The notes beneath the pieces are model-generated. The model was given only the letters and a program-made list of their open reading frames with translations. It was not told the DNA's origin and searched no databases. This document shows, one piece after another, positions 25,595 to 39,192 of a stretch of DNA of 64,000 nt (positions are counted from its first letter, which is position 1; every line of letters starts with the position of its first letter). The translations under genes and the position numbers were made by a program. Location: positions 949,501 through 1,013,500 of the forward strand of contig JAODUP010000127.1 of the NCBI GenBank assembly GCA_025642065.1. The letters run 5' to 3'. The DNA comes from Paralvinella palmiformis. Lineage: Eukaryota; Annelida; Polychaeta; Terebellida; Alvinellidae.

Positions 25595-26135
25595 CACACC
25601 TAACTGCATATACTTAGGGACGCTAAATTAGGCGTGAATGAACGTTCACTTAGTGATGAACGGAAACGTATGAGGATTAGCTGTTAGGTTCGAGTAAATC
25701 ATAGTATTTACTCAGGTTTGAGACGATATTTCGTTCTAGTCCAGTAATAATCCAATGTGCGGTATTGCTACTTTGTTTTTATTTTAGTTAAATCACTTCA
25801 GTGAGTCCATACTGAGTTAGTGTACATTATCTTGTGGTGAACAAACTGTAATGTTGAGGGTATTTAAAAGGCTTAACTGTTCATGATATGTATGTAGCAA
25901 GTCACCATTGAACCACACGCACGTGTTTGTTGCGAGCTGTGGTATCAAATGGGTATGTTTTTACGTGCTTCCACTTTTTGTACGTAGCCTGCATGTAGCC
26001 GCTTTCCTGTGGGCGTGACATATTTGTCGCGTACGAAAAGCGAATTAGCTGGTTCCCACAGGCTGATGAGTAGACCAGACACATGCTTAGATATACGCAC
26101 ACATCTATCAATATGTGGAGGTATGGAACATTTCA
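25595..26135 (+). repeat. Dispersed repeat R, copy 2 (longest copy)
   Basis: The 5' part (GATGAACGGAAACGTATGAG, TTTACTCAGGTTTGAGACG) recurs at 63105-63320; the 3' part (CACCATTGAACCACACGCAC, GTGGGCGTGACATATTTGTC) recurs at 43180-43350 and, inverted, at 2660-2790. Its right side leads into a (CA)n array as copy 3 does. No coding capacity is seen. Confidence 0.7.
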
Positions 26136-26249
26136 TTTTTAGATTAATGTATGTATAGTTGTATTTGTATTTAGATTTATGGAGGTAGGTATCGAAGGAT
26201 GTTTAGATATGTTGATGCTCTGTGCCTGTTGCCTCTTTATATGTACCCT

Positions 26250-26287
<38 letters not shown>

Positions 26288-26291
26288 CACA

Positions 26292-26326
<35 letters not shown>

Positions 26327-26371
26327 CACACAACACCACACACACACACACACACACACACAACACACACG
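26250..26371. repeat. (CA)n microsatellite
   Basis: Imperfect CA array next to repeat R copy 2. Confidence 0.9.
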
Positions 26372-27056
26372 TTCAAGGATCAATTCCACGCGAAAACATT
26401 ATATTAGTTATTGGTGTTTGTTTTTTGCTGTTTTATGGTCAATGTTGTCCACAACGAGAGTTAAATGCTGATATGTTGACACGAAAGGTGAATCAACCTT
26501 CAGACGTAACCCAGATGAGATTTGAATGCAGGTATTCGTAAATAAGACACTAACCTACTTTTAGGTAATAACTACCGTTTTTCAAGAATATTTATTTAAA
26601 TACCTGTGGTGATGGTCATTTAAACTACCGTAGGATTAAATAGAGCCATAACAATTGGTGTTGTCTCTGGCCATTGACGAACACAACGTCTTGATGAAAA
26701 AAGGACAAAGGATATATTTAATATACTAGCTTTGAATAATTTGTGACCGTACTAAATAGCATTCAGTTATGTTTTTGTATCCTTTAATATCGCCGAGTTC
26801 AAGTAAAATGTCACTGAAAGCTGAAAACAAAATGGGAAACAAACAAACAAATATATCACAGATATTCCAGTTTAAAACACTTTTTACTTTTTAGCTCATA
26901 TCCGAGAATGCATATTGTGATGTATTTTGGAATATGGTTATATGAGGGAGTCTCGATGAGATAACTGATAACGTGGTTGATTTCAAACCCCGGCCGAGCA
27001 ATGTCAGAAAGGTGTTTGATCTTTCACTTTGCCTCATCATGTTTGAAAGTATTGTG
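26372..27056. other. Non-coding stretch
   Basis: No gene is seen. Short segments near 26450-26530 and 26950-27030 resemble the MESC-like or SINE-body phrases seen elsewhere, too weakly to call. Confidence 0.4.
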
Positions 27057-27057
27057 G

Positions 27058-27141
<84 letters not shown>

Positions 27142-27284
27142 TTATATATATGCATTTATTTTTTGTCTGTGTGTTCGCAAAACATTCTGACAAAACATTC
27201 TTTGGCGGTGATGAACATTATATTGGTTGGGACTATGATTTGGGCTGTGATACTTTCAATTCTGCGCGGATCACGGCTTTTGAG

Positions 27285-27343
<59 letters not shown>
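27057..27343. repeat. Two long (AT)n arrays
   Basis: Pure AT blocks at 27057-27137 and 27287-27343 with unique sequence between. The Ile-Tyr reading frames spanning them are artefacts. Confidence 0.9.
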
Positions 27344-27346
<3 letters not shown>

Positions 27347-27420
27347 TGCGTGTGTGCGTGCGCGCGCGCTTCTTTCCCAGGTCGTGCTTCCAGTTGTAAA
27401 TTGATTACATTACCCTTGCA

Positions 27421-29168
27421 CATACAATGTTTAAACCAGCCTCACTTACTGAAGTTGCTAAATTGATTTTATCATCCCCTAATAAGTCATGAAGTTATCT
27501 TATCCCTAGAGTTCTGCTAAAATCCTGTCTTCGCACACTAACTGTTCCAATCACTTACTGAAGTTGCTAAATTGATTTTATCATCCCCTAATAAGTCATG
27601 AAGTTATCTTATCCCTAGAGTTCTGCTAAAATCCTGTCTTCGCACACTAACTGTTCCAATTACCAAGATAATATATGTACCACTAAGCGCTGTAGTTTTC
27701 CTTTTGATTTAAAAACATGTCCATGTAAGCTCTCTTCTTAAGAAACCATATTTTCTAGCCAATGACTTAAACAGCTACGGATCTGTTTCTAATCCACCTT
27801 TCGTATCTAAATTATTAGAAAAAGTCCTATCCAGTCGTTTGAATATTCACCTAAACTGTAATGACTGGTCTAATGTTTTTCAGTCTGCTTATAAGCAATT
27901 TCACTCTACATAAATCGTTCTACTGAAAGTTCACAACGACATATCACCAAACATAGACTCAGGAAAGGTCACAGCACTAATACTATTATATTTATCTGTA
28001 GCTTTTTATACCATTGATTATTCTGTTCTTCTAGATCAGCACTCACTTGGATCCGCTCATTCTTAACAAACAGGCCACAATCAATAACAAAATATGAAAC
28101 CGTTTTTCAGAGGCAGCAGCGTTCCCCAAGGCTCTGTTCTTGGACCGCTGCTGTTTACTTTGTGTACTACACCACAAAGCTCTGTTATTCGTAATAACAA
28201 TTTAGGCCATAATTTACATGCAGATGCCACCCAAGCATATATATCTTTATCTACAGCGGACACAGATCTTCCTCCTACACATCTAGATGACTGACTCAGT
28301 GATATCTCTGGCTGGCTGACAAACAATATATTTAAGTTCAATGCAGACAAAACAGATTTCATTATTATAAGTACACCCAGACGAAGCAGCAAACTTACTC
28401 GTTTCTTCCCTACGCTAATTCTTAATCATAGTATCACACTGACACACACTGGACTTAATCTTGGTCTTACATATGAGAGTAATGTTAATTTAAGAAAACG
28501 TATTTTTCTGACGTATAGCTGCTGCATCCACCATATTGGTGACCTTCACCGTATTCGTCGCTATAGTTCTCTTTCAGTCGCAAAAACATTGCTACAACAA
28601 TCATTAACTAACTCTCTTTATAATATCACATCTAATGATAGTGCAAAAGTTCAGTGTGTTCAGAACTACTTAGCTTGGGTTGTCACACGGTCCCCTCGGT
28701 TTTCTCACTCTGTGCCACTCCTGAAATCGCCTCATTGGGTCCCCATTCAATCTCGTACCATTTTGAAACTCTGTACCATTGCCTATCAAACTCTTTCTTC
28801 CGGAGAACCTTGATATCTATGTTCCATGCTTTCTCTAGCATCCAAGCCCAGAATGGTCCGTTCATCTGGTTTTCACTTGTCTGTTCCCAGGGTTAAAATT
28901 CATGATCAACTCAAGTTTTTTTCAGTTGCTATCTCTAGTCTTTCAACTCACTCATCAACACGTTAAGTCATCAAATAGCATAGTTTCTTTCTGTCACCAT
29001 TTGAAAACTCACCTTTTCAGACTTGCTTATACCGCCCAGATTTTCATTGCATCCGATCATTTGTTGATGAATTTTGCATCAAAACTTGACTATGAGATTA
29101 CTTAACCCCTGTATTGGGCGCGTCACTGAGCTCGATTCTCTTTGAGATATCAGGGCTGTAGAAGTTTG

Positions 29169-29175
<7 letters not shown>
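27421..29175 (+). pseudogene. CR1/L2-like LINE relic (plus strand)
   Basis: Broken RT motifs in order: SNPPFVSKLLEKVLSSRLN near 27790, FQSAYKQFHST, TALILLYLSVAFYTIDYS (the catalytic Asp of FDTIDH is now Tyr), SSVPQGSVLGPLLFTLC at 28110, HADATQAY in place of YADD at 28220, NNIFKFNADKTDFIII, NYLAWVVTRSPRFSHS and LHWVPIQSR-like SPHWVPIQSRTILK, and a 3' end of the type ACCCCTGTATTGGGCGCGTC. The second copy at 49960-50555 shares this 3' end. Both catalytic motifs are damaged, so the element is dead. Confidence 0.8.
27442..27659. repeat. Perfect 109-bp tandem duplication
   Basis: The block starting TCACTTACTGAAGTTGCTAA at 27442 is repeated without visible change at 27551. It lies in the 5' part of the LINE relic and is probably a recent slippage or an assembly duplication. 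Confidence 0.85.

Positions 29176-29223
<48 letters not shown>
29174..29223. repeat. (AT)n microsatellite at the LINE 3' end
   Basis: Pure AT dinucleotides. Confidence 0.9.
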
Positions 29224-29232
<9 letters not shown>

Positions 29233-29837
29233 ATATATATTCATAGCGACATGATGTAGTTGGCACAAAGCTTTATAAATAGCCTTTGAGTATAGTTTAG
29301 TACAGTTCAAGTCACTAGTTGAATAGACCAATCCAGGTGAAATGCGTTGCATTGGTTACTAACTGCGGTGTCTAGTTAGAAACAGCTATGGCTTCCGCCC
29401 TTGATCAGGAGATGGCAACTTTTCACTAACAATAAATGCTGGAAATCTTTCAGCAAATTATTTGATATTATATATAATTTATTTCGTAACAACATAGTAT
29501 ATACAATGTTGTACAATTATTTTCAGTAGTAATAATTAAGTAGAAATACAGAAAAAAGAGAGAAAGAACAGAATAATCATTCATCCATCTAGACATGGTT
29601 TAGCCAGTAGAGATCAAGTTTATCAATAACTGGATTTCTCTAACATCGAAATCAATAAAAAGCCGTTTATCCCTGATGAGACATAATTCTTTTAGCATAT
29701 CACCTTGGTTTTTACAGATTTCATTACAATGATAATATTTTTGCAACATTGGAGTTTCAATTTCACAAAGTTCCCTTTTACTAAAGTTTGACAATAACAT
29801 CCTTCTTATTTCTGCAGCGGCAGACCTTGATGATTTA
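29224..29837. other. Non-coding stretch between two LINE relics
   Basis: No supported gene. Confidence 0.45.
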
Positions 29838-29838
29838 C

Positions 29839-29904
<66 letters not shown>

Positions 29905-31460
29905 TACAAAATTTATATAGCGCCCTATATAGCCTGTAAGAAGGTTACTCTAAGGCGCTTGACAATAAATAATTCTATGGATGTAATAGATTTGCATCTT
30001 TAAAAATACATAATTCTTTCCAGCCAAATACATAATATATTCAGCTAGGAAAAGCTGAAACAAAAAGATTAGCTTTTAATCTTCTTTTTGAAGGTATGAA
30101 GGGTCTTGCACTTGTTGATGGTTACTGGAAGATTATTCCATAAGGTTGCAGCAGCCTTTCTGAAACATCTATTACCGTATGTCACTCCACGTGTTGTTGG
30201 TACGGCTAAGAATGCTCCATACTCAGATCGTAAAGACGTTGTCGGCTGACACGGAACGACAAGATCCTCTAAGTACTGCGACCTATATATAACCGGAAGC
30301 CAATGTAGGGAGTTAAAAACTGGTGTTATATGTTCTCTTTTATGAGTGCGAGTGACTAACCTGGCAGAAGAATTCTGTACTTTCTGTAGTCGGTATGCTT
30401 GGAAGACCATACAGGATCTATCTGAGATGTTATCAGGGCGTTTGCCAGTGTTTTGCAAGCATCCAATGTGATGTACCGCCTGATATGAATAATATTACGA
30501 ATTTGGTAATAACATTTTGGATATTGCATTTACTTGCCTCTCCATGGTCAGGGATGTATCAAAATATACTCCTAAGTTCTTCACTGACGATGCTACAGAA
30601 ACAGTATTCTTACCTACCTGAAGCCGTAATTCCTCATTCATCCTAACCTGATGTTTTGGGTTAAAGATAATGAACTCTGTCTTTTCCTCGTTTAACTTAA
30701 GCGTGTTTGCACTCATCCAGGTACTGATATCAGCCAAACAAGCTTCCAATTTCTTTGCAACGTCGGATCACTGGGTATCATCTGCATAACAGTGGTAGAG
30801 CAAATTATGTCGGCTACATATTGCACCAATTGGTTTTGAATACAAACAGTACTTACGTGGTCCAAGTACCGATCCTCGTGGCACCCCAAAATTCAGGCAC
30901 TTACCTTCTAATGTCTTCATTCCTATGGCAACACACGGAGATCTGTCACTCAGATAAGATTTCATCCAGGAGAGGGCTCTTCTTTCAACAGGTATGTAGT
31001 TAATGGGTCTAGTTCAGAAGATTTTGAGGGAGACTTAATGATAATATCACGTACCTCGTCTTGAGTGGCAGGCGCAAGTTTTGTCAGAGGCTGTCCTTCA
31101 AATTAGATTATCAATGTCGTCTCTAATGGTTGTAATTTTCTCATCAGATGAACAGCTTGGCAAAATGATTTCTCCTTTATGTCCCATCAAATTCTTAGTT
31201 ATTCTAAACAAAGTTTTTTTACTGTTCCCACATTCCGCTATCTTGTCTGAATAATAAGTCCTCTTGGATCTCATGTGAAGCTTTCCTACTTCACGACATC
31301 TTTCTTTGAATTGCTGATGATGGATCTCCAGCTTTGTTTTCAGCCATAGTCGTTCAGCTTTCCGACGATTGTGTTTTCCTTCTCCCAGAGAACAAACACG
31401 AGTACACTCATTATTACTTTTACTGATGGAATCATAAAAAGATAAGAATCTAGACATTAG
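29838..31460 (-). pseudogene. CR1/L2-like LINE relic (minus strand) with its 3' tail
   Basis: From the 5' end on the minus strand: a linker (RRKAERLWLKTKLEIHHQQF, KRTYYSDKIAECGNSKK) from 31457, [12 protein letters not shown], then an internal deletion removing the RT fingers, [23 protein letters not shown], an intact YADDTQ near 30775, KLNEEKTEFIIFNPKHQ, VKNLGVYFDTSLTME, LQKVQNSSARLV, and RCFRKAAATLWNNLPVTI ending at 30069. The 3' UTR carries CAAGCGCCTTAGAGTAACC and GGGCGCTATATAAAT and ends in (AAT)n at 29838-29903. That tail is shared with the SINE at 8790-9131. Confidence 0.8.
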
Positions 31461-32438
31461 ATCATATTCTGTATTACACGGATACTGAGACTAGTATTTC
31501 AGCTGAACGATAGTGTCTTTCCAAACAATTTAACATAATATTTACCAGGATATAACCCAATGATTGAGCTTATTGATTTTTGCAGATGAATGACACAGCT
31601 GAGCCTTCGTTATTCATGTTAACTCGTAGGGGATTGTTTTGCATGGGTTTCAATGATTTAAATGATTTTAAAATTAAACTTTATTTAAAAATATATATAT
31701 AATGTAGATATAAAGGGCAATTTGCAAGTTTTGGAAATATTATTTTATTTGTACCTGGGAACCAATCATATATGTATCACCTGTAAAATTTAACTTTTTA
31801 TTGCATTAGAGTATTAACACCCTTGACATTTACATGTAGTAAACATTGCACGGACGGCTAATTCAGAAAATAAAACAGTTCACTTTCAATACAAGAGATC
31901 ATACATAAATATCAATGTTATACTAATAGGAATCGCCCGATTGAATTATAATCTATGTGATTATTGATTTTATCCATTCACATTGTCATGTCAGAGGGTA
32001 AATGTTCTATAAAAATATGTTTGAACTAGACAGACCGGATTATGACAGCCATGGAAATGGCGCTGAACGTTACTTAGTTTAGTGGCATATATCTACTAGA
32101 CGGAGTCTATGCCATTCCTATTAAATGCCAAATTATGATCTGGAGATCACATACCCTTAATGGACTATAAATAAAATCCAAATATAGCTGGTAAATAGCC
32201 TATATACAGCTTATCAGTAAGACATTTATCGGGCACTACACCAGTAAATCGCCATGCAACACGATGATTCTTAGGCCACATAGTGGCGCCAGGGGTAAAT
32301 GGATCGGTCTGTTGGTTTTATTTGTTATCCGAGTGAACTAATCCAGATACATAGGTCAGTTATTGTTATATAATGGATTAACGCATGCAGCACGTAACAT
32401 ATACAGCTACACACACACACACAACACACGCACGCACA

Positions 32439-32471
<33 letters not shown>

Positions 32472-32690
32472 GCACATACACACACACACACACAAACACT
32501 AGCACACATCGAAAGTCAACTTATTCGGCTAATTCTTGTCACAGCATCTTTCAGAATCAGAGGACCTTTTGTCAGTAAATATTATTGATAAAGAGAGATA
32601 ATCAAGTCGACCACATTCTACCCGATCTCTTGGCAATAAGAAACCACTCAACTTAAGTCAGTCTCTGGAAGAGAATTGATCAAATTAGTT
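31461..32690. other. Non-coding stretch 5' of gene B
   Basis: AT-rich, with (CA)n at 32408-32500. No supported gene. Confidence 0.5.
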
Positions 32691-32700
32691 CAATATATAG
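32691..32700 (+). promoter_or_regulatory. Possible TATA element of gene B
   Basis: CAATATATAG lies 71-80 bp before the start codon and resembles the CAATATATAAG upstream of gene A. Weak evidence in AT-rich DNA. Confidence 0.25.
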
Positions 32701-32770
32701 GAGAAGGTTGCCGAAGAAAAAACCTGTTAACAGTATCAGGGATATTAATATTTGGTCAACAGAAGGTGCA

Positions 32771-32902
32771 ATGAGTTTACTTCTTTCTACGAATATACTG
32801 ACTCTAATGCTGACAAGTAAGTTAGTCTTATTCTATTTTTATGCGGTTTTGTATAGAATGATAAGCGATCTCAGCTTTCAGTTAAAATTTGTAACAGGAT
32901 TG

Positions 32903-32941
<39 letters not shown>

Positions 32942-35900
32942 CAAATTTATAATAAACAAAATCTATATAGCGCCCTATATAACCTGTAAGAAGGTTACTC
33001 TAAGGCGATATATATATATATATATATATTTTATATATATATATATAACAAATTGGAACATACGATCTTCCAAGAAGGCGTGCGTAAACTATGAAAAGAA
33101 AGAAAAAAACTATTATAGGAGAAGATAAAAATGTTTTAAGATAAAATAATATTAACAGACTAAATTATTGTAAATAGGACTGCATCCATTCAGATGCTAT
33201 ACCTGGTAAATTAAATATATCTAACAATTGAAAATATAGTACACCGTGATTAACTGCATCAAACGTATAGGGATAGAATAGCTATTTGTGCCGGCTTAAG
33301 TTGATCCGTTAAATCATAATATTATCTTTCACCCGAACTAAGACTGTTTCGGTTCTATGATTAATAATTTAAGTTTTTTCGATACAAATTTGTTTAGTTA
33401 GACAACATCTGTTCTCTCTGTAATTTTAAGCGACGAATTTGAATGTTCTACAATCAATGTTGAGAAAATAGCATTAGATAATGACGGATTAATTATCTTT
33501 GTTACCCGTGGAATACAGAAAGTAAAATGAGGACACCAATAAAGAAATAAAGAAAGTCTAAGAACAAACTTTGACATGTTTGTTTTAATAAAATCATTAA
33601 CTAATAAGTATTTTTTTTTAATTACGAAAAACATCGATTTAAACGAAGCTAATTTTGGTAACGTATGAAAGACAACTGAATCGAGACAAAATAACTAAAT
33701 CCCCCCCCCCCCCCTCATTTATGTATCGTGATGCCTCAACTGAATCAGTATTAAATAACAGAGGTAGGGAAAGTAATATCTGGCGTATTGAAAACTAAAC
33801 ACAAGTGTAATGGAAGCCACAAAAACGAATGTTGATATTGATGGATGTGCTAAAAATCGATATTTGGTTTCATTTGACTGCAGGTTTTGGTCTACTTGGA
33901 ATTTTCGGGATTAAACCTGCTGATTTTGTATCGGATTGGATATTATTGGAGTCCCAAAGTAGGACGAAGTATTTAAATAATGTCGACCATGGACTGGGAG
34001 AGGTTCCGATCAAGGTCAGACAAATGTTTGTCTCTGATGTAATTTATAACATTTAAGGCCCGCCTTTATGACGATCTTACTGGTTGGAAATTTAATCTAT
34101 TTCATGTTATCATCATCATCATCACCACCATCATCATCATCTTTATTATCATCATCATTATCGATGTGGACATCGTGCGATTTACGTACAAATTGCGAAT
34201 CACCCTAAAATTTGGACGCATCACCCATTACTCTAATTTTACTCCATAAATGTTGTCTTTTCTTCGTCTTATGATGATGGCAGGTGAAGGTATTGGTAAA
34301 GCCACTCGCTGGACCGTATGCCGAATGGTTGTTTGAAGCGAGTACGTCTCAACAAGCTGACGATGACATACCATGGCTTTATTGTGGTTTACTTTATACT
34401 TATAACATCAGTCATGTACGTCTTTTCGCCCCCAAGAAGAACACGCAATACAAAGGAGGAAGAGCGTTTTGTATGGGTACACAGTATAATTATTATAACC
34501 ATATGTTGATGAGATCATGATGTCTCCTGGTTAACGCTAGAATTATCAGTTGATCCTATGAATGACTAATTGTTTACTAAACCCATTTTTTCACCAAAAG
34601 GAGAAGTATTACAACATTTTTTATTAAGACTGTCATAACTATTCAGGTATTTAGTATATTTATTACAGAAAAAAATCCAACAAACCAACGCGATTCAATT
34701 TACCATCTCATCAAAAGTATACAAATACTTATAATTAGATTTCAGGAGGAAATATTAACTTACAGACCATCTGCGTTTTCCTCTTTGAGGTAGTCAGGCT
34801 TGTTAATGATTGACGGATTGTTTGACAGTTGAAGGGTTGAAGGAAATACTAATATACGTGTCTATTAAACTTTTACTATAACATTTTGATAAATAATCAC
34901 TGGGACATTAATTAATTGAACGTTTCTTTTGCAATTTCTTGTGATTCATCCGGTATGCACAATTCACAATTATATGGATTACCTTCCACAAATCTAAGAT
35001 AAAGAACATTCCAAATATCTGCCAAGAAGGAATACTTCACTTAAGACTATAAAACCACCATTAAATGATACACTGTAAATGCCCGTATGTTTACATAACT
35101 ATGTTGAGTCTGTCAAACAATTTGCGTAAATGAAACGGAGAAATAGTACTTCATTTGCATTAAGATGTATACATAATTGGAAATAAATACTACTATGCTT
35201 TACTTATATGTATTCATCATGTATCCTTTGATTAAATCCATTCACTTATGTTCAAACTAATCCGACAATATTTATACTCTCCAGATACACTTTCATGGAC
35301 GTTTGGTCCAAATTCTTCACTCGCATGGAACCAAGTTGAACAAGAAGTCCTTGCGAAGGTCATGGCTTGGAAGTCAACTAGCTTTCCTATTCCGGATTTC
35401 GACACTGATTGGATATCCATAAAAGTTAAAGGTAAGCACTCACACGCGCGCGCGCACACACACATACACACACAGTGGTTTATGCCATTATATAGACTAT
35501 TATATGGTATATCGTATTATAATATCAACTGTCTTCAGCGAACTGAGAATGGTGCAGGTTGCATAGTGCAACATATTATATACCATGATCATGTCACGCC
35601 ATTTCTTCAAATTTTATATTGGTTGTCAAAATTTTATTAATAGTTAGATTTTGTCCTTTAGAAGGTAATTATCAAAACTCAGGTTATGCAGTCACATACA
35701 GGTCCCGGATTGTGTGTCTCACTTTGAGTGGTTATGGCGATTGTGGCTTCGACATAGTAGTCCCTCACATTTTGGGAAACAGATTGTTTTAAATCTGTTT
35801 TAAAACGCCGATAAATAATATTAATAATATTAATAATAATAATAATAATACGATTTATTATTATAAACACAGATTTCACAATATATTTAATAGAAACTTA

Positions 35901-37738
35901 CTTTTCCTAGGCTAACATTGAGGGAAGACCAGGAAGCTTGATGTTAATACATATTTACTAATGTTTGGTATTTTTAATTTGTTGACGCTTAAGATTTTAT
36001 CACTTGAAATATTGTACTATTTGAGTTTCACGTACTTCACCAAGCTGAAGAACAAGGAAGTTATCGCAGCTTAATCTGAAAGGCAATACAATTTTCTTAA
36101 ATAATTCCCGGAGAAGATAGATTTTTGACCGTAAATCTCCCAAAATTATTAAAAACGGACATCAATAATATGCGGCTATGTACTGATCTATAACAATGTA
36201 TTTTGTCTTTACCAAACTTTTTCGACAAATTTCTTCATTTATAAATTGATATTTTATTTCAGAAGCGCCTAACTTTGTTGAACTTGAACATAAATTGGCG
36301 ACAATACCCGACCTAGTTGAGCTACAAATAAAGTGCAATCCTCTTAAGACTGAGGATACCATCTACGCCGAGGGCGTTGGTATGTTACGGTTTTAGAATA
36401 AGAAAGTCATGAATCGTTGACAGTATTAAATGCCATTAGTAGGGCCATTAATTTAAAACGTATAATTTGAAAATAAAGATCTTATTTCCGACCATTGATC
36501 TGAAAGAAAACTAGACCGAGCATTCGGCTGCGCTTCGAGTTATGAACCTATAAATACGGAGATGCATTGAGATGTGTGCACTATAATTTTGTGTGTGCAG
36601 ACAATCTGTCTTATTCCTGTCCTATTATAAGCCATCAAATCGTCGGCCGTGTTCGGTCTAGTTTTCTTTCAGGTCAATGTTTTCGACCATCAGAAAAAAA
36701 TGTGACTTTATAGACGGTTGTTACGTTGTTGGCGATAAGTGGCAACTTCAACCGCTATTAATGATACAAGCGCTCCGTCCAAAGTGTGGGGGCGCCTCCG
36801 TGGTCTAGGTGGTAGCACGTTGGACCAGAGATCACTATCACCTGCGTTCGAATCTCGGCGTGGGCATATCTGAAGGGTGTTTCATCTTTCACTTCGCTTC
36901 ATTACCTTTTGAGGTCGCTCGGCCCATTTAGCCTATCATGAGCACAAAAGTGGCCGTAATATATCGATCATAATCAATCGTACAACGTTTGGACATTGCT
37001 GAATGATAGTAAACATCTGATCAAACATTTTCTTCCGGCTGATTTCAGGTTCGGCCAGCAACCCAACAGCGAAGATAAGTAGAAGTGTTGTAACCAGTGG
37101 CTTAGTGTTTGGGTACAGCAAGACGCACGTCAGAATTTGGGGTCCTAATCGAGGTAGGCTTACTCTTTTTTCCAGTGCAGTTGGTAATGATTGAAGATAT
37201 TTCTCGCGTAATTTGCCGTCGTACTCTTGGAAACTAAAATACTATGAGAAACGTGTCACGCAATTTGTGTTTGTCTCTAAAATGGTCTCCGGTTGACATC
37301 ACATATTGCAATACTGTTGATGTATTGGTTTGCAGTTCATATCGTTTATCCAGTAAATGTACCTTCCGCGTTCCGACTTCGATTCTTCATTTCTCCAATG
37401 AATGTAAAATGAACTCGATAATCCGACAACACAAAAATGTTGCCAAATATTTCCGCTTGTTTAGTCATGCAAGACATACCGACATGTCAGAAATGGTTCA
37501 TTAATCCGCCATCACGCGATAATTGCTATATCGTAACCAATTACAATCGTCCTTGACCATACACACTTAACACACGATTCTTCCATTGCCAATCATAGCC
37601 AATCATAATCATTCATGTCTAATAACAAATTCAAGTGTGTGATCTTTCCAATGAGCAGATCATGACTCGACATTCCGACATTCACTTTTGTCCGTCATAT
37701 TATCATGTGACAAACCCTGTCAGAATAACGGTTTCTCT

Positions 37739-37780
<42 letters not shown>

Positions 37781-37794
37781 CTCTCTCTCTATCT

Positions 37795-37836
<42 letters not shown>

Positions 37837-39134
37837 CGCATGAAGGTCATAATTAATGTTATAAATAAGTTTTATTCAACAAGCTGGCATTATAGATTTA
37901 GTATTGGTATTAATATTTGTAGCTATTAGAAATTATAATGTATAGTTATTTTTTTGGTATTATCTAATCTCTATGTTTATCTCCAGGATATGCCTACATT
38001 CTGTGTATTCGGGATGGCTTCGCTCGGGACAGGGATGGATACAAATGTCCAACTGCCGAATTCCGAGTTTGGACAAGAATCGGAACAGTTTCGTTTTATA
38101 ATTAATGGAACCATTCCGGACATGTCGGAGCTTAAAATAAACATCAGATCCTGGAATCCGCCGACTAACTTTATCAATGTCCAGGTTTAGTGTCTAGCTT
38201 CAACCAAATAGCTTTATACGTATGCCATATATCCAGGAATACACGATTCAGTATAACATAAGGATACGAATGTTACCCGGGGTTTACTTAAGCGGCGCAT
38301 CTAATTTTCAGGTTAAAGCCTTGAGCGGTCCAAATGTGGACTTCATCTTTTCTGCGGTCGGCCAAGGTCAAAGGAACGTCTATCCAGGTACAACCTATGG
38401 AGGCGTACTATTCGGATATTCGGCTAAAAGCATAAGGATATTTGTGCCGGCAAACGAGACCGGAACTAGGATACAGATACCAGAAAACTGGGGAACGACG
38501 GAATATAGCCAGATGTCAGACGACGTCGAAATTATCGTAACAATATGGAAGACAGCATCTTTTAATTTATGTAAGTCTATTATTATAATCCTAGACACGA
38601 TTGTCTTTGTTTTGATCGTTTATTAGTTGCCCCTCTCTTTTGGAATGACGATCTATAATTATTGTGTCACCTTCATCAGTTTTCTGAAGATCTGCAATAC
38701 TGATCTTTTTCGTCGTTTTTTTTTGTTATTGTACGATGTACGCTTTTATAGATAGTCGTACGCTTCCAGATCTGCCATAAAGATCTAATCAAATGCTCGG
38801 TGTTACGGAAAACGTCGGCTACGTCGGATGCGACCGACCTGTGACGTTGTCAGTCCGACGATTGTCGCTATAACGTCGGTCTAAATGTTCGAGGACCATT
38901 CGACAATCATCGATCCTTAAGTTTCCGTATTTTAGCACATACCCGCCTGTATTGACCTGTACACTGGAATTAACGGTACCGAGTCGGTTCATAATTTTCT
39001 TTTAAGCAATATCGACAAATAATATTATTTAAAAAATACATAATTTAAAAGTATGCAAATGTCATTATACAATGAGATTGGAACATGTTTGAAGCATCTC
39101 AGAATCACTCCGATGACCTTAGAAATACCTCCCC

Positions 39135-39192
<58 letters not shown>

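Noticed and set aside
26973..27404. Ile-Tyr repeat proteins of about 140 residues
   Set aside because: Translation of AT microsatellites; no coding sequence on either side is conserved.
37954..38190. Frame through gene B exon 7 read as one intact exon
   Set aside because: Its first half does not resemble the paralogues. The conserved residues there are in another frame, which reveals a frameshift rather than an intact exon.
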